Source: an uncultured Bacillota bacterium (lineage in GTDB: Bacteria; Bacillota; Clostridia; Oscillospirales; Oscillospiraceae). Taken from it: a DNA stretch of 64,000 nt. The DNA is taken from contig CAMTMZ010000001.1 in the NCBI GenBank assembly GCA_947073765.1, positions 62,001-126,000 on the forward strand, given 5' to 3'. The translations under genes and the position numbers were made by a program. Of the stretch, positions 42,613 to 49,630 are shown piece by piece. Positions within the stretch are counted from its first letter, which is position 1. The number at the start of each line of letters is the position of its first letter. The notes under the pieces are model-generated. The model was given only the letters and a program-made list of their open reading frames with translations, had not been told where the DNA came from and did no database searches.

Positions 42613-43830
42613 ATGAGAAAATTGATGAACCTGCTGCTGGGGATGGTAGTGCTTAAGCTGACTGGCCCCTTTCCGGAGCGTTTAATCAACCTGTGCGCCC
42701 AGGAAGGAATTGACTTTTGGGCTATGGAGTGGCCGGACGAGCATACTGTCCGCTTTACTACCCGGCGGCATACACTGAGGCGGCTGGAGGAGCTGGCGCG
42801 GCGGACAGGGTGTCAGATGGAACGGGAGTCCAGCCGGGGACTGCCGGATTTTTTGGGTCGGTTCCGTACCCGGTACGCCTTTCTGGCTGGGCTGGCCTTT
42901 GCCCTGTGCGCGGTGAGCGTTTTGTCTCGATTTGTGCTGACGATAGAGGTAACCGGAAATGATCGAGTTCCCACCGCAGTGATACTTAGTCAGTTGAGGC
43001 AGTTGGGGGTGCGTCCAGGGGTATACGGTCCGGCTCTGGACCGCAAGCAGTTGGCCCAGGAGGCGCTGACCCAACTGGAGGGTCTGTCCTGGATGGCGAT
43101 TAACCTCCGCGGTACACGAGCGGAGGTTATCGTTCGGGAGACGCTGCAAACGCCGGACCGGGTGGACGAAGCGGAGTATTTTGACATTGTGGCCCAGGCG
43201 GACGGTGTAATTACCCATATTGAGCCAGAGCTGGGAGATGCCCTGGTGAAAGATGGCGATGTGGTGGCCCAGGGAGATGTGCTCATCTCAGGAACGGTTA
43301 CTCTGGAGCCTCCGCAGTACAGTGAACTGCCGCCTCGGTACTACCAGATCCACGCCCGAGGACGGGTTTGGGCGAGAACGTGGCGCTTCCTTACCGCCGC
43401 TATCCCGGTGGAAACAGCTGTGAAGGATTATACAGGGGCGGAAAAAAGCGTATGGTCTGTATATTTTTTTGGGCGAAGGCTCAAAATTTTTGGAAACACT
43501 AGCATTTCATGGCCCATGTATGATAAAATAACCACAGTGCGTCAAGTAAATCTCCCCGGTGGGGAGGCTATGCCTCTGTCCCTTTCCCGGGAGACGTTTC
43601 GGGAGTATGTCCCTCGTACTGTAGAGGTAGACCGTGCCGCGGCCCAGGCTATGCTGGAGGAGCAGCTGCGCGGCCAGCTGGAAACCCTCATTGGCGAGGA
43701 CGGTGAGGTGGAGTCTGTGCAGGTCTCCGCTCGGGTAATCGGCGGGCGGCTGGAGGTTACCCTCGCCGCCCAGTGTCTGGAGGAGATTGGAAAGGAGCAG
43801 CCGGGGACAAAGGCACTTCCGGAAGAATAA
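42613..43830 (+). CDS. yqfD: Sporulation protein YqfD
   Basis: A 405-residue YqfD-family protein with one membrane helix at ~88-110 (FLAGLAFALCAVSVLSRFVLTIEV). The cytoplasmic N-terminal part is short; the rest lies outside the mother-cell membrane and includes VTGNDRVPTAVILSQLRQLGVRPG (a POTRA-like start) and YFDIVAQADGVITHIEPELGDALVKDGDVVAQGDVLISG (a barrel-sandwich segment). It acts in the engulfed forespore stage. It is co-transcribed with yqfC and phoH, 17 bases apart. Confidence 0.92.
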   Translation: MRKLMNLLLGMVVLKLTGPFPERLINLCAQEGIDFWAMEWPDEHTVRFTTRRHTLRRLEELARRTGCQMERESSRGLPDFLGRFRTRYAFLAGLAFALCAVSVLSRFVLTIEVTGNDRVPTAVILSQLRQLGVRPGVYGPALDRKQLAQEALTQLEGLSWMAINLRGTRAEVIVRETLQTPDRVDEAEYFDIVAQADGVITHIEPELGDALVKDGDVVAQGDVLISGTVTLEPPQYSELPPRYYQIHARGRVWARTWRFLTAAIPVETAVKDYTGAEKSVWSVYFFGRRLKIFGNTSISWPMYDKITTVRQVNLPGGEAMPLSLSRETFREYVPRTVEVDRAAAQAMLEEQLRGQLETLIGEDGEVESVQVSARVIGGRLEVTLAAQCLEEIGKEQPGTKALPEE

Positions 43831-43847
43831 GGAGAGATCATATACTC

Positions 43848-44828
43848 ATGACAGAACAGACCATCAGCTTGGAGCGGTTGGAGGAGACCATCAATGTGTT
43901 TGGCTCCTTCGACGAAAATATCCGCATCATTGAGCGGGAGATGGGGGTCACGGTGGTGAGCCGGGACTCCATGCTCAAGGTGGCGGGGGAAGACCCGGAA
44001 GGGGTTATGTACGCCGTCAGAGCCATTGAAAACCTGATGACACTGGCGTCCAGGGGAGAGGCGATCAACGAGCAGAATGTACGCTACATTGTTCAGCTGG
44101 TCAGAGAGGGCAAAGAGAACCAGATTGTCCAGCTGGCTGGGGACGTGATCTGCGTTACCGCCAAGGGAAAGCCCATCAAGGCCAAGACGCTGGGGCAGAA
44201 GAAGTATATGGAGGCTATCAGAAACAATGTGGTTACCCTTGGCATCGGTCCTGCCGGAACAGGCAAGACCTATCTGGCTGTGGCCGCGGCCGTGGCTGCC
44301 TTTCGGGCCAAGGAGATCAACCGTATCATCCTCACCCGTCCGGCGGTGGAGGCGGGGGAACGTTTGGGCTTTCTCCCTGGAGACTTACAGTCTAAGGTAG
44401 ACCCCTATCTGCGCCCGCTGTACGACGCCCTGTTCGAAATGCTGGGCCCGGAGACCTATCAGAAGTATCTGGAGCGGGGCAACATCGAGGTGGCGCCGCT
44501 GGCTTATATGCGGGGCCGTACCCTGGACGATTCCTTCATTATCTTGGATGAAGCGCAGAACACTAGCCGGGAGCAGATGAAGATGTTCCTCACCCGGCTG
44601 GGTTTTGGGTCAAAAATTGTGATCACCGGCGATATTACCCAAATTGATCTGCCTGCAGACAAAGTTTCTGGCCTGCGTGAGGCTATGAGGGTGCTGAAGG
44701 GGGTGGAGGATATCGCTATCCTTCGCCTGAACGAGTCTGATGTGGTCCGCCATGCCCTGGTGCAGAAAATCATAAAGGCTTATGAGGTGGATGAGGATAG
44801 GAGAAACGCCAAGAAGGACAAGCGTTAG
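43848..44828 (+). CDS. phoH: PhoH-like ATPase
   Basis: A 326-residue PhoH-family P-loop NTPase. N-terminal region with a KH-like fold (~1-110), then Walker A GPAGTGKTYLAVAAAV (~145), RPAVEAGERLGFLPGDLQSKVDPYLRPLYD, Walker B SFIILDEAQNTS and sensor VITGDITQIDLP. It is thought to be an RNA-linked ATPase. ATG 43848 follows GGAGAG. The familiar order phoH, HD-receptor, ybeY is broken here: an AT-rich island follows instead. Confidence 0.93.
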   Translation: MTEQTISLERLEETINVFGSFDENIRIIEREMGVTVVSRDSMLKVAGEDPEGVMYAVRAIENLMTLASRGEAINEQNVRYIVQLVREGKENQIVQLAGDVICVTAKGKPIKAKTLGQKKYMEAIRNNVVTLGIGPAGTGKTYLAVAAAVAAFRAKEINRIILTRPAVEAGERLGFLPGDLQSKVDPYLRPLYDALFEMLGPETYQKYLERGNIEVAPLAYMRGRTLDDSFIILDEAQNTSREQMKMFLTRLGFGSKIVITGDITQIDLPADKVSGLREAMRVLKGVEDIAILRLNESDVVRHALVQKIIKAYEVDEDRRNAKKDKR

Positions 44829-44895
44829 GCCCCATTTAACGAGATTGGGGGCTTGTCAAGAGCGCTGAAATGCCCCCGGCTGAGATCGGAAAAGG

Positions 44896-44928
44896 AAGCG
44901 CCCGCTGGAGTTGTTCCAGTGGGCGCTT
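44896..44928 (+). terminator. Terminator after phoH
   Basis: Stem built on GCGCCC and CTGGA with complements (AGCGCCCGCTGGA / TCCAGTGGGCGC), then TTT. It marks the end of the GC-rich block. Confidence 0.75.
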
Positions 44929-44957
44929 TGGTCCCCCGACCGATTTTAAATCCGAAC
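44927..44957. repeat. Left-end repeats of the AT-rich island
   Basis: TTTGGTCC at 44927-44934 recurs at 47734-47741, where it is the CCA end of tRNA-Pro. TAAATCCGAAC at 44947-44957 recurs at 47684-47694. Both copies are in direct orientation. They could be attachment-site traces or chance. Confidence 0.35.
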
Positions 44958-44995
44958 TTTTTATATCATCAAAAGATATCCGAGTTTCGCCGTCT

Positions 44996-45023
44996 TTGTG
45001 GTTAAAGGTGATTAAAATATAGT
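44996..45023 (+). promoter_or_regulatory. Candidate promoter of the ECF sigma operon
   Basis: TTGTGG, 16 bases, TATAGT. The region 44940-45107 is AT-rich and otherwise empty. Confidence 0.4.
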
Positions 45024-45107
45024 CATCAAATACAGTGACAGAATTTACAAAGCTATGATAATAAAAACCGGGATCAACAAAAAATTACAACGTTTGGGGT
45101 GAGACAA

Positions 45108-45638
45108 TTGTTGGTTTACCTAACTATGCTGGATTCCCCTGATGATAGACATAAATTTGAAGTTATATACAATACATACAAGCAACTCATGTATTATATC
45201 GCCAATAATATATTGGGAGACACAAAAGATTCAGAAGATGTTGTCCATGAGGCTTTTTTGAAGATAATAGATATATTTGAAAAAATTGACAATCCAACGA
45301 GTTCCCAAACACGTTCTCTAATCGTTACTATAACTGAGAATAAAGCGATTGATTTATATAGAAAACGAAAGAAAATAAATGTTGTGCCATTTGAAGAAGA
45401 ATACTTGGGTGTTCCAGAGCAGTCGAAAATTGACCGGATTGCAGATCAAGAAATTATTGCGAAGGCAATTTTATCACTTCCCGGAAAATATCGTGAAGTT
45501 CTTCTCCTAAAGTATGCACAGGGTTATTCTATGGATGAAATTGCTGTTATTCTTTCGATGACAAGAGAAAATGTAAAAAAGACCATTCAACGGGCCAGAA
45601 AGAGGCTCGAAGAAGTATTATCTTCCGAGGAGGTGTAG
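45108..45638 (+). CDS. ECF-type RNA polymerase sigma factor
   Basis: A 176-residue sigma-70-family regulator. Region 2 is FEVIYNTYKQLMYYIANNILGDTKDSEDVVHEAFLKIID; region 4 is AILSLPGKYREVLLLKYAQGYSMDEIAVILSMTRENVKKTIQRARKRL with the helix-turn-helix. There is no region 3. I prefer TTG 45108, since GGGGTGAG lies just upstream; TTG 45111 is equally possible and GTG 45099 sits inside that ribosome site. Codons are AT-rich, unlike phoH. The next gene, a probable membrane anti-sigma factor, starts 2 bases after the stop, the usual sigma/anti-sigma order. Confidence 0.9.
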   Translation: MLVYLTMLDSPDDRHKFEVIYNTYKQLMYYIANNILGDTKDSEDVVHEAFLKIIDIFEKIDNPTSSQTRSLIVTITENKAIDLYRKRKKINVVPFEEEYLGVPEQSKIDRIADQEIIAKAILSLPGKYREVLLLKYAQGYSMDEIAVILSMTRENVKKTIQRARKRLEEVLSSEEV

Positions 45639-45640
45639 TT

Positions 45641-46336
45641 TTGAAATTGTCGGAAGAAATGCTGTATGAGCACGCCAGGAAAGCAGAAGAATTATGGCTT
45701 AATTCCCTTCTTTCAGATGATAAAATACCAGAGCACAGGTTTTCTAATAAATTTGAGCGAAAAATGAGAAAGCTGATTCGATCCCAGCGCCGCTCCCCTG
45801 GGCTAAATCAGTTCCTTTCTGCCTCAAAGCGCATTGCGGTGATCGCCTTTGCTATACTGACCGTCAGCTTTTCCTGTCTGATGTGTGTAGAGGCCTATCG
45901 AGAGAAGTTTATCGAAGTTATCACCGAAATATTTGAGGAATTGACGCAGTTTTCGTTTTCATCCTCTCGCACTGAGAAAACGGAATTGGGGGAAATAACA
46001 TTAGAATACCTTCCAGATGGTATGTTGGAAGTTTATAGAGAGTGTAATTCAAAAACCCACAATCAATCTATCTACTTTGAGGATATAGAAGGCCGGAGAA
46101 TCGTTATTGACCAAGATATTATGGTAGACGGCAAGCAATCCACAATGATTCTTGATACTGAGGATGCGGACGTATCAACGATTGACTTTAATGGATATGA
46201 GGCTACGCTTATTGTGAAGGGTGAACATACAATCCTAATGTGGGAGGATGACGTCTCGGTTATACTGGTGTCGGGTGACTTTCCACCGGATGAAATAATC
46301 AGGGTAGCAAGCGGGATTCACGTTTCAGAAAAATAA
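45641..46336 (+). CDS. Probable membrane anti-sigma factor, DUF4367-like
   Basis: A 231-residue single-pass protein: a cytoplasmic part (~1-63) with an RxxR-rich basic stretch, one membrane helix (~64-83, RIAVIAFAILTVSFSCLMCV), and an external domain (~85-231) ending DDVSVILVSGDFPPDEIIRVASGI, which is the DUF4367-type C-terminus found in anti-sigma partners of such ECF factors. It would hold the sigma factor at the membrane until an envelope signal is sensed. TTG 45641 has GGAGGTG at 5-base spacing. No zinc HxxxCxxC motif is seen. Confidence 0.75.
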   Translation: MKLSEEMLYEHARKAEELWLNSLLSDDKIPEHRFSNKFERKMRKLIRSQRRSPGLNQFLSASKRIAVIAFAILTVSFSCLMCVEAYREKFIEVITEIFEELTQFSFSSSRTEKTELGEITLEYLPDGMLEVYRECNSKTHNQSIYFEDIEGRRIVIDQDIMVDGKQSTMILDTEDADVSTIDFNGYEATLIVKGEHTILMWEDDVSVILVSGDFPPDEIIRVASGIHVSEK

Positions 46337-46458
46337 ATTTTGGAGATAGTGTCCCCAAATCGCCTTCTTCTTCGTTACTGTATTTGTGACGGGAAGAGGG
46401 CGGTTTTTGTTCGGTTCCAACATTTGAGATTAAAAAGCAAAAAGGAGGAATTTAAAGC

Positions 46459-46974
46459 ATGAGCGGCATTTCTACATCCACCGAAGCGGTTGGTACTTTT
46501 TCTATTTTAGAGCGTTATTGCCCCACTCACAAATATGACTATGAAACAAAAACGTTTGCTCCAAACCTGAACTTTTTTTCGGATCTAATGGCAGAACAGG
46601 CGGAACTGGCCAAGAAGGGCGGAAGTAAGCTTACGCAGAAGGAAATCGAGGAATATTCGGGAAAGTGCGATATGAGTCAGATGTCCCACGAAGAAATCCA
46701 GGATTTTCTCAATTTCTTATATGACAAGGATGTCATTGACCGTCCTCCCTCCTGTGACTGTAAGCATGAAATAATAGCTCTCAAGCCTAGCGATCTAAAG
46801 GCAGAAATCCTGGCTGAAGGAGCCGAGGCCGAGGAAAAATGGGGTGAAAACGCAGACCTTGGTCCACGCGGGGTTGTCCGCTTTCTTTGTCCTTGTTTGG
46901 ATGAGATGTATGAAAAACTTCTCGCTGAACAAGCAACGACTGAAATGCTCCGAAAAACCGGCCACATTGTATAA
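46459..46974 (+). CDS. Unknown island protein with shared helical module (A)
   Basis: A 171-residue soluble protein. The N-terminus MSGISTSTEAVGTF resembles the coiled-coil protein at 11302. Residues 58-94 (LTQKEIEEYSGKCDMSQMSH and on to FLYDKDVID) align with residues 72-108 of the next protein. Eight cysteines are visible, including SCDC and PCLD contexts, which may bind metal. AAAGGAGGAAT precedes the ATG. It lies 120 bases after the anti-sigma gene and may belong to its regulon. No family recognised. Confidence 0.7.
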   Translation: MSGISTSTEAVGTFSILERYCPTHKYDYETKTFAPNLNFFSDLMAEQAELAKKGGSKLTQKEIEEYSGKCDMSQMSHEEIQDFLNFLYDKDVIDRPPSCDCKHEIIALKPSDLKAEILAEGAEAEEKWGENADLGPRGVVRFLCPCLDEMYEKLLAEQATTEMLRKTGHIV

Positions 46975-46988
46975 GAAAGGAAGTTACA

Positions 46989-47600
46989 TTGTACATGGAT
47001 GGTATTACTGTAAATGGAATGATAACTTACAACGGCAAGCCTGTCAAAGCAACATGGGAGCTTGCAAAGAGAGCTGATGGGACATGGTATCGAAAGGGAT
47101 TTAGTGATGTTCTTCAGAAGGCTCATGATACTAGCAAGAGTAATACAGTACGGCCCATTGATTGTGATACATATGTACCAGAACTGATTAACCGAACCGA
47201 GTTGTCCGATCAGGAGATTGCTGAACTGGCGAGCAAATATGACGTGCGCAATATGACACAAGACCAGTATAACGCATTTCTGGATGAACTGGTGGAGAAA
47301 GGTGCGCTGACAAAATCTGATAAAATGTGGCTAGGTCGTAGTGGGCTTCAGCGCATAGATGTGGACCTTGATGTGTTATTTATGAAAGGCATGGCATCTG
47401 AGCCAATTACTATTTATAGCACAGGAGATCTTAACGGAAAACCGAAAGACTCATTGGAGGATGCGGATGGCGACGTGATTGTCTGGCTTGAATCCATGTT
47501 AGCTCAGCAAAATCAAGGGACTAACGGGGGAACAAGAGATAGTAGCGGTCAAAGAGCAGAAGCGTTAAACACTCTATACGATATTGTCAGGCGGATGTAA
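46989..47600 (+). CDS. Unknown island protein with shared helical module (B)
   Basis: A 203-residue soluble protein. A strand-rich N-terminus (MDGITVNGMITYNGKPVKATWELAKRADG) is followed by a helical module at residues 72-108 (LSDQEIAELASKYDVRNMTQ and on to LVEKGALT) that matches the preceding protein in 11 of 37 positions, with many similar residues. The module resembles EF-hand-sized helix pairs but lacks a calcium loop. The start is TTG 46989 (AGGAAG, 5 bases) or ATG 46995. The genes are 14 bases apart and end at a shared terminator. Function unknown. Confidence 0.7.
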   Translation: MYMDGITVNGMITYNGKPVKATWELAKRADGTWYRKGFSDVLQKAHDTSKSNTVRPIDCDTYVPELINRTELSDQEIAELASKYDVRNMTQDQYNAFLDELVEKGALTKSDKMWLGRSGLQRIDVDLDVLFMKGMASEPITIYSTGDLNGKPKDSLEDADGDVIVWLESMLAQQNQGTNGGTRDSSGQRAEALNTLYDIVRRM

Positions 47601-47618
47601 GCTATCTGTGGTAGCAAG

Positions 47619-47649
47619 TGGCGGAGTATCCTAACTGGATACTCCGCCA
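47619..47649 (+). terminator. Terminator of the island genes
   Basis: Stem TGGCGGAGTATCC / GGATACTCCGCCA, five-base loop, then a weak T run. Confidence 0.75.
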
Positions 47650-47683
47650 TTTACTGTTTATAGGATGTTCTCGATAAAAATGA

Positions 47684-47727
47684 TAAATCCGAACACATTA
47701 CCAATTTTGATAATGTAGTTCGGATTA
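47684..47727 (-). terminator. Terminator of tRNA-Pro and right-end repeat
   Basis: ATCCGAAC and ACATTA pair with TAATGT and GTTCGGAT around a ten-base loop, followed on the reverse strand by a T-rich stretch. The TAAATCCGAAC part is repeated at the left end of the island. Confidence 0.65.
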
Positions 47728-47735
47728 TCATACTT

Positions 47736-47811
47736 TGGTCCGAGTGGCGGGATTTGAACCCACGGCCTCATGGACCCGAACCATGCGCGCTACCAACTGC
47801 GCTACACCCGG
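47736..47811 (-). tRNA. tRNA-Pro (anticodon CGG)
   Basis: A full cloverleaf on the reverse strand: acceptor CCGGGTG with CACTCGG, D arm GCGC/GCGC, anticodon stem CATGG/CCATG with loop TTCGGGT (anticodon CGG), T arm GTGGG/CCCGC with GTTCAAAT, discriminator A and an encoded CCA. The 3' end points toward the AT-rich island, the usual geometry for integration at a tRNA gene. Confidence 0.95.
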
Positions 47812-47908
47812 ATTGATTAGCTCATCCATTATAAGTGTTTTTATTCTATGTGTCAAGAGGAATATTCCCCGCTCAGAGAGAATAAACTGGAAAAAACGGG
47901 CAGGGGGG

Positions 47909-48964
47909 ATGAGCGTGTACAGTCAGAGCACACAGATGGTGAGCCAGCAAAGACATGCGGGGAGATGGGGTGCTGTTCCAGGACGGAGCCGCAAACGGGG
48001 AGGCGGAAGTCAGGAACAGGTCCGTTTGACACAATTAGCGATTTGCTTGGCGCTGTTTTTGTCCATTTTTTTGTGGAAGGGGATATTTCCTCAGAAACTG
48101 ACTCAGGTGAGAGAGGACTTGCTTAACATGATTACCACTGATCTGGATTTTCAGGGGGCACTGACAGAACTGGGGGAGTCTCTGGCGGAAAGCGAGTCGA
48201 TGCTGTCTGACTTGGGGACGTTTTGTGTGGAGGTCTTTGGCGGAGGCCAGGAGAGGGAGACGCTGGAAAAAACAGATTTTATTCCGCCCCCGATCTCGAA
48301 CAACGTGCTGGATGAGGAACTGCGTTTCCTCAGTCAAGGTGTGACAGCTGAGGTGTGTAGTGCCCACTACGCTGATTTGGAACGGTATGGATTGAGGCTG
48401 GTTACTCCTATACAGCCCCCGGTTTTAGATGAGAATCTTCCTGCAGCGACAGAGGTTCCGGAGGAACCTGCCGTTATCCCGGCAGCAGGGACAGTGGTTA
48501 TGTTTTCGAATTACAGTGGGGAAGCCCTGCCCAACAATTACACAATGGACCAGCTTTCTCTGGGTGAGTTGGAGACAGTTACTCCAGTGATAGGACATCT
48601 CAATTCGGAATACGGATACCGGGATCACCCAATTGATGGCCGATATCAATTCCACGGAGGAGTGGACATTGGCGGACAGAACGGTGATCCAATTGGTGCA
48701 TTTGCGGCAGGTACGGTAGAATATATTGGGGAGGATGATTCCTACGGACAATATCTTCAGATAGACCATGGGAACGGTGTAAAGTCATTTTATGCGCATT
48801 GCAGTAAAATTGTAGTCTCCAAGGGGCAAAGGGTGGTACTGGGGGAAAAAGTGGCCGAGATTGGCTCCTCTGGTTCCGCAACTGGGCCCCATCTCCATTT
48901 AGAACTGAAATTCAACAAAATGCACTTGAATCCAGTATATTATGTTGATTTTTTGGAGCAATGA
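47909..48964 (+). CDS. spoIVFA: SpoIVFA-like membrane M23 peptidase
   Basis: A 351-residue protein with a basic cytoplasmic head, one membrane helix (~50-68, LAICLALFLSIFLWKGIF) and a C-terminal LytM/M23 domain (~215-351). All M23 zinc ligands and the catalytic His are present: FHGGVDIG (HxxxD), YAHCS and HLHLEL (HxH). Position before a SpoIVFB-type M50 protease identifies it as SpoIVFA, which in Bacillus anchors and inhibits SpoIVFB. The start (ATG 47909, GTG 47915) is uncertain, as GGGGGG abuts the ATG; a reading extending back through the tRNA is excluded. Confidence 0.8.
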   Translation: MSVYSQSTQMVSQQRHAGRWGAVPGRSRKRGGGSQEQVRLTQLAICLALFLSIFLWKGIFPQKLTQVREDLLNMITTDLDFQGALTELGESLAESESMLSDLGTFCVEVFGGGQERETLEKTDFIPPPISNNVLDEELRFLSQGVTAEVCSAHYADLERYGLRLVTPIQPPVLDENLPAATEVPEEPAVIPAAGTVVMFSNYSGEALPNNYTMDQLSLGELETVTPVIGHLNSEYGYRDHPIDGRYQFHGGVDIGGQNGDPIGAFAAGTVEYIGEDDSYGQYLQIDHGNGVKSFYAHCSKIVVSKGQRVVLGEKVAEIGSSGSATGPHLHLELKFNKMHLNPVYYVDFLEQ

Positions 48965-49539
48965 GGGGATTGGGAAGAGTAGAGGTCAGTGGAGGATTTC
49001 TTTTGCTGATGGCCTGGCTGAACTATCTGGATCGTACTCTCATAGTTCCTTTGGCACTGACAGCCTGTGTGGCTCATGAGCTGGGGCATGTAATAGCCAT
49101 TTATCTGCTTGGCGGCGCTATAAAGGAAATGCACCTGACAGTAGTTGGAGCGGAGCTGGTGTTGGAGCGCCCTTTGGGCTACTGGCAGGAAGGGCTCGCC
49201 GCTCTGGCCGGACCAGGTGGGAATTTGCTGCTGGCCTTGATATTCTGCAATGTTTCCAGAGGATTGACCTTTGCCGGGCTCAACCTGGTGCTTGCTCTGT
49301 TCAATCTGATGCCAGTGGGACGGCTGGACGGGGGAAGAGCGCTTTACTGCACCCTGGCCCTGCTGGCCGGTTCCAGCTGGGCGGACCGGGTAGGGGGATG
49401 GCTGGACAGTTTGTGTACCGTTGGAGCGCTGGCGGCGGGACTGCTGTTGGCGGTTGTTTGGAGGAATCCCACACTGCTGGTGGTGGCGCTATGGCTGATA
49501 GTTGTCTCCTGGAAGGGGAATATGACCCGATCACGTTAA
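48961..49539 (+). CDS. spoIVFB: SpoIVFB-like M50 site-2 protease
   Basis: A 192-residue polytopic intramembrane metalloprotease. The zinc motif AHELGH (HExxH) lies in the second helix at ~38-43, and the third ligand motif is FNLMPVGRLDGGRAL. In Bacillus it cleaves pro-sigma-K in the mother cell when released by signals from the forespore. It is shorter than Bacillus SpoIVFB (288 residues) because the C-terminal CBS domain is absent, common in clostridia. A 4-base overlap couples it to spoIVFA. Confidence 0.88.
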   Translation: MRGLGRVEVSGGFLLLMAWLNYLDRTLIVPLALTACVAHELGHVIAIYLLGGAIKEMHLTVVGAELVLERPLGYWQEGLAALAGPGGNLLLALIFCNVSRGLTFAGLNLVLALFNLMPVGRLDGGRALYCTLALLAGSSWADRVGGWLDSLCTVGALAAGLLLAVVWRNPTLLVVALWLIVVSWKGNMTRSR

Positions 49540-49565
49540 ATTTTGTGGGCAGGCATAAATAATGC

Positions 49566-49594
49566 TTGCCATTGGGACAGGAAAAAGGTAAAAT
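49566..49594 (+). promoter_or_regulatory. Promoter of the radical SAM operon
   Basis: TTGCCA, 17 bases, TAAAAT. A hairpin GGCAGGCAT/ATGCTTGCC at 49547-49570 overlaps the -35. Confidence 0.65.
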
Positions 49595-49630
49595 AAACTC
49601 CATGTCGCAATAAGACCTGGAGGAAAGAAA

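Noticed and set aside
47735-47908. N-terminal extension of the SpoIVFA frame
   Set aside because: It would translate the antisense strand of tRNA-Pro; the peptide is just the tRNA complement.
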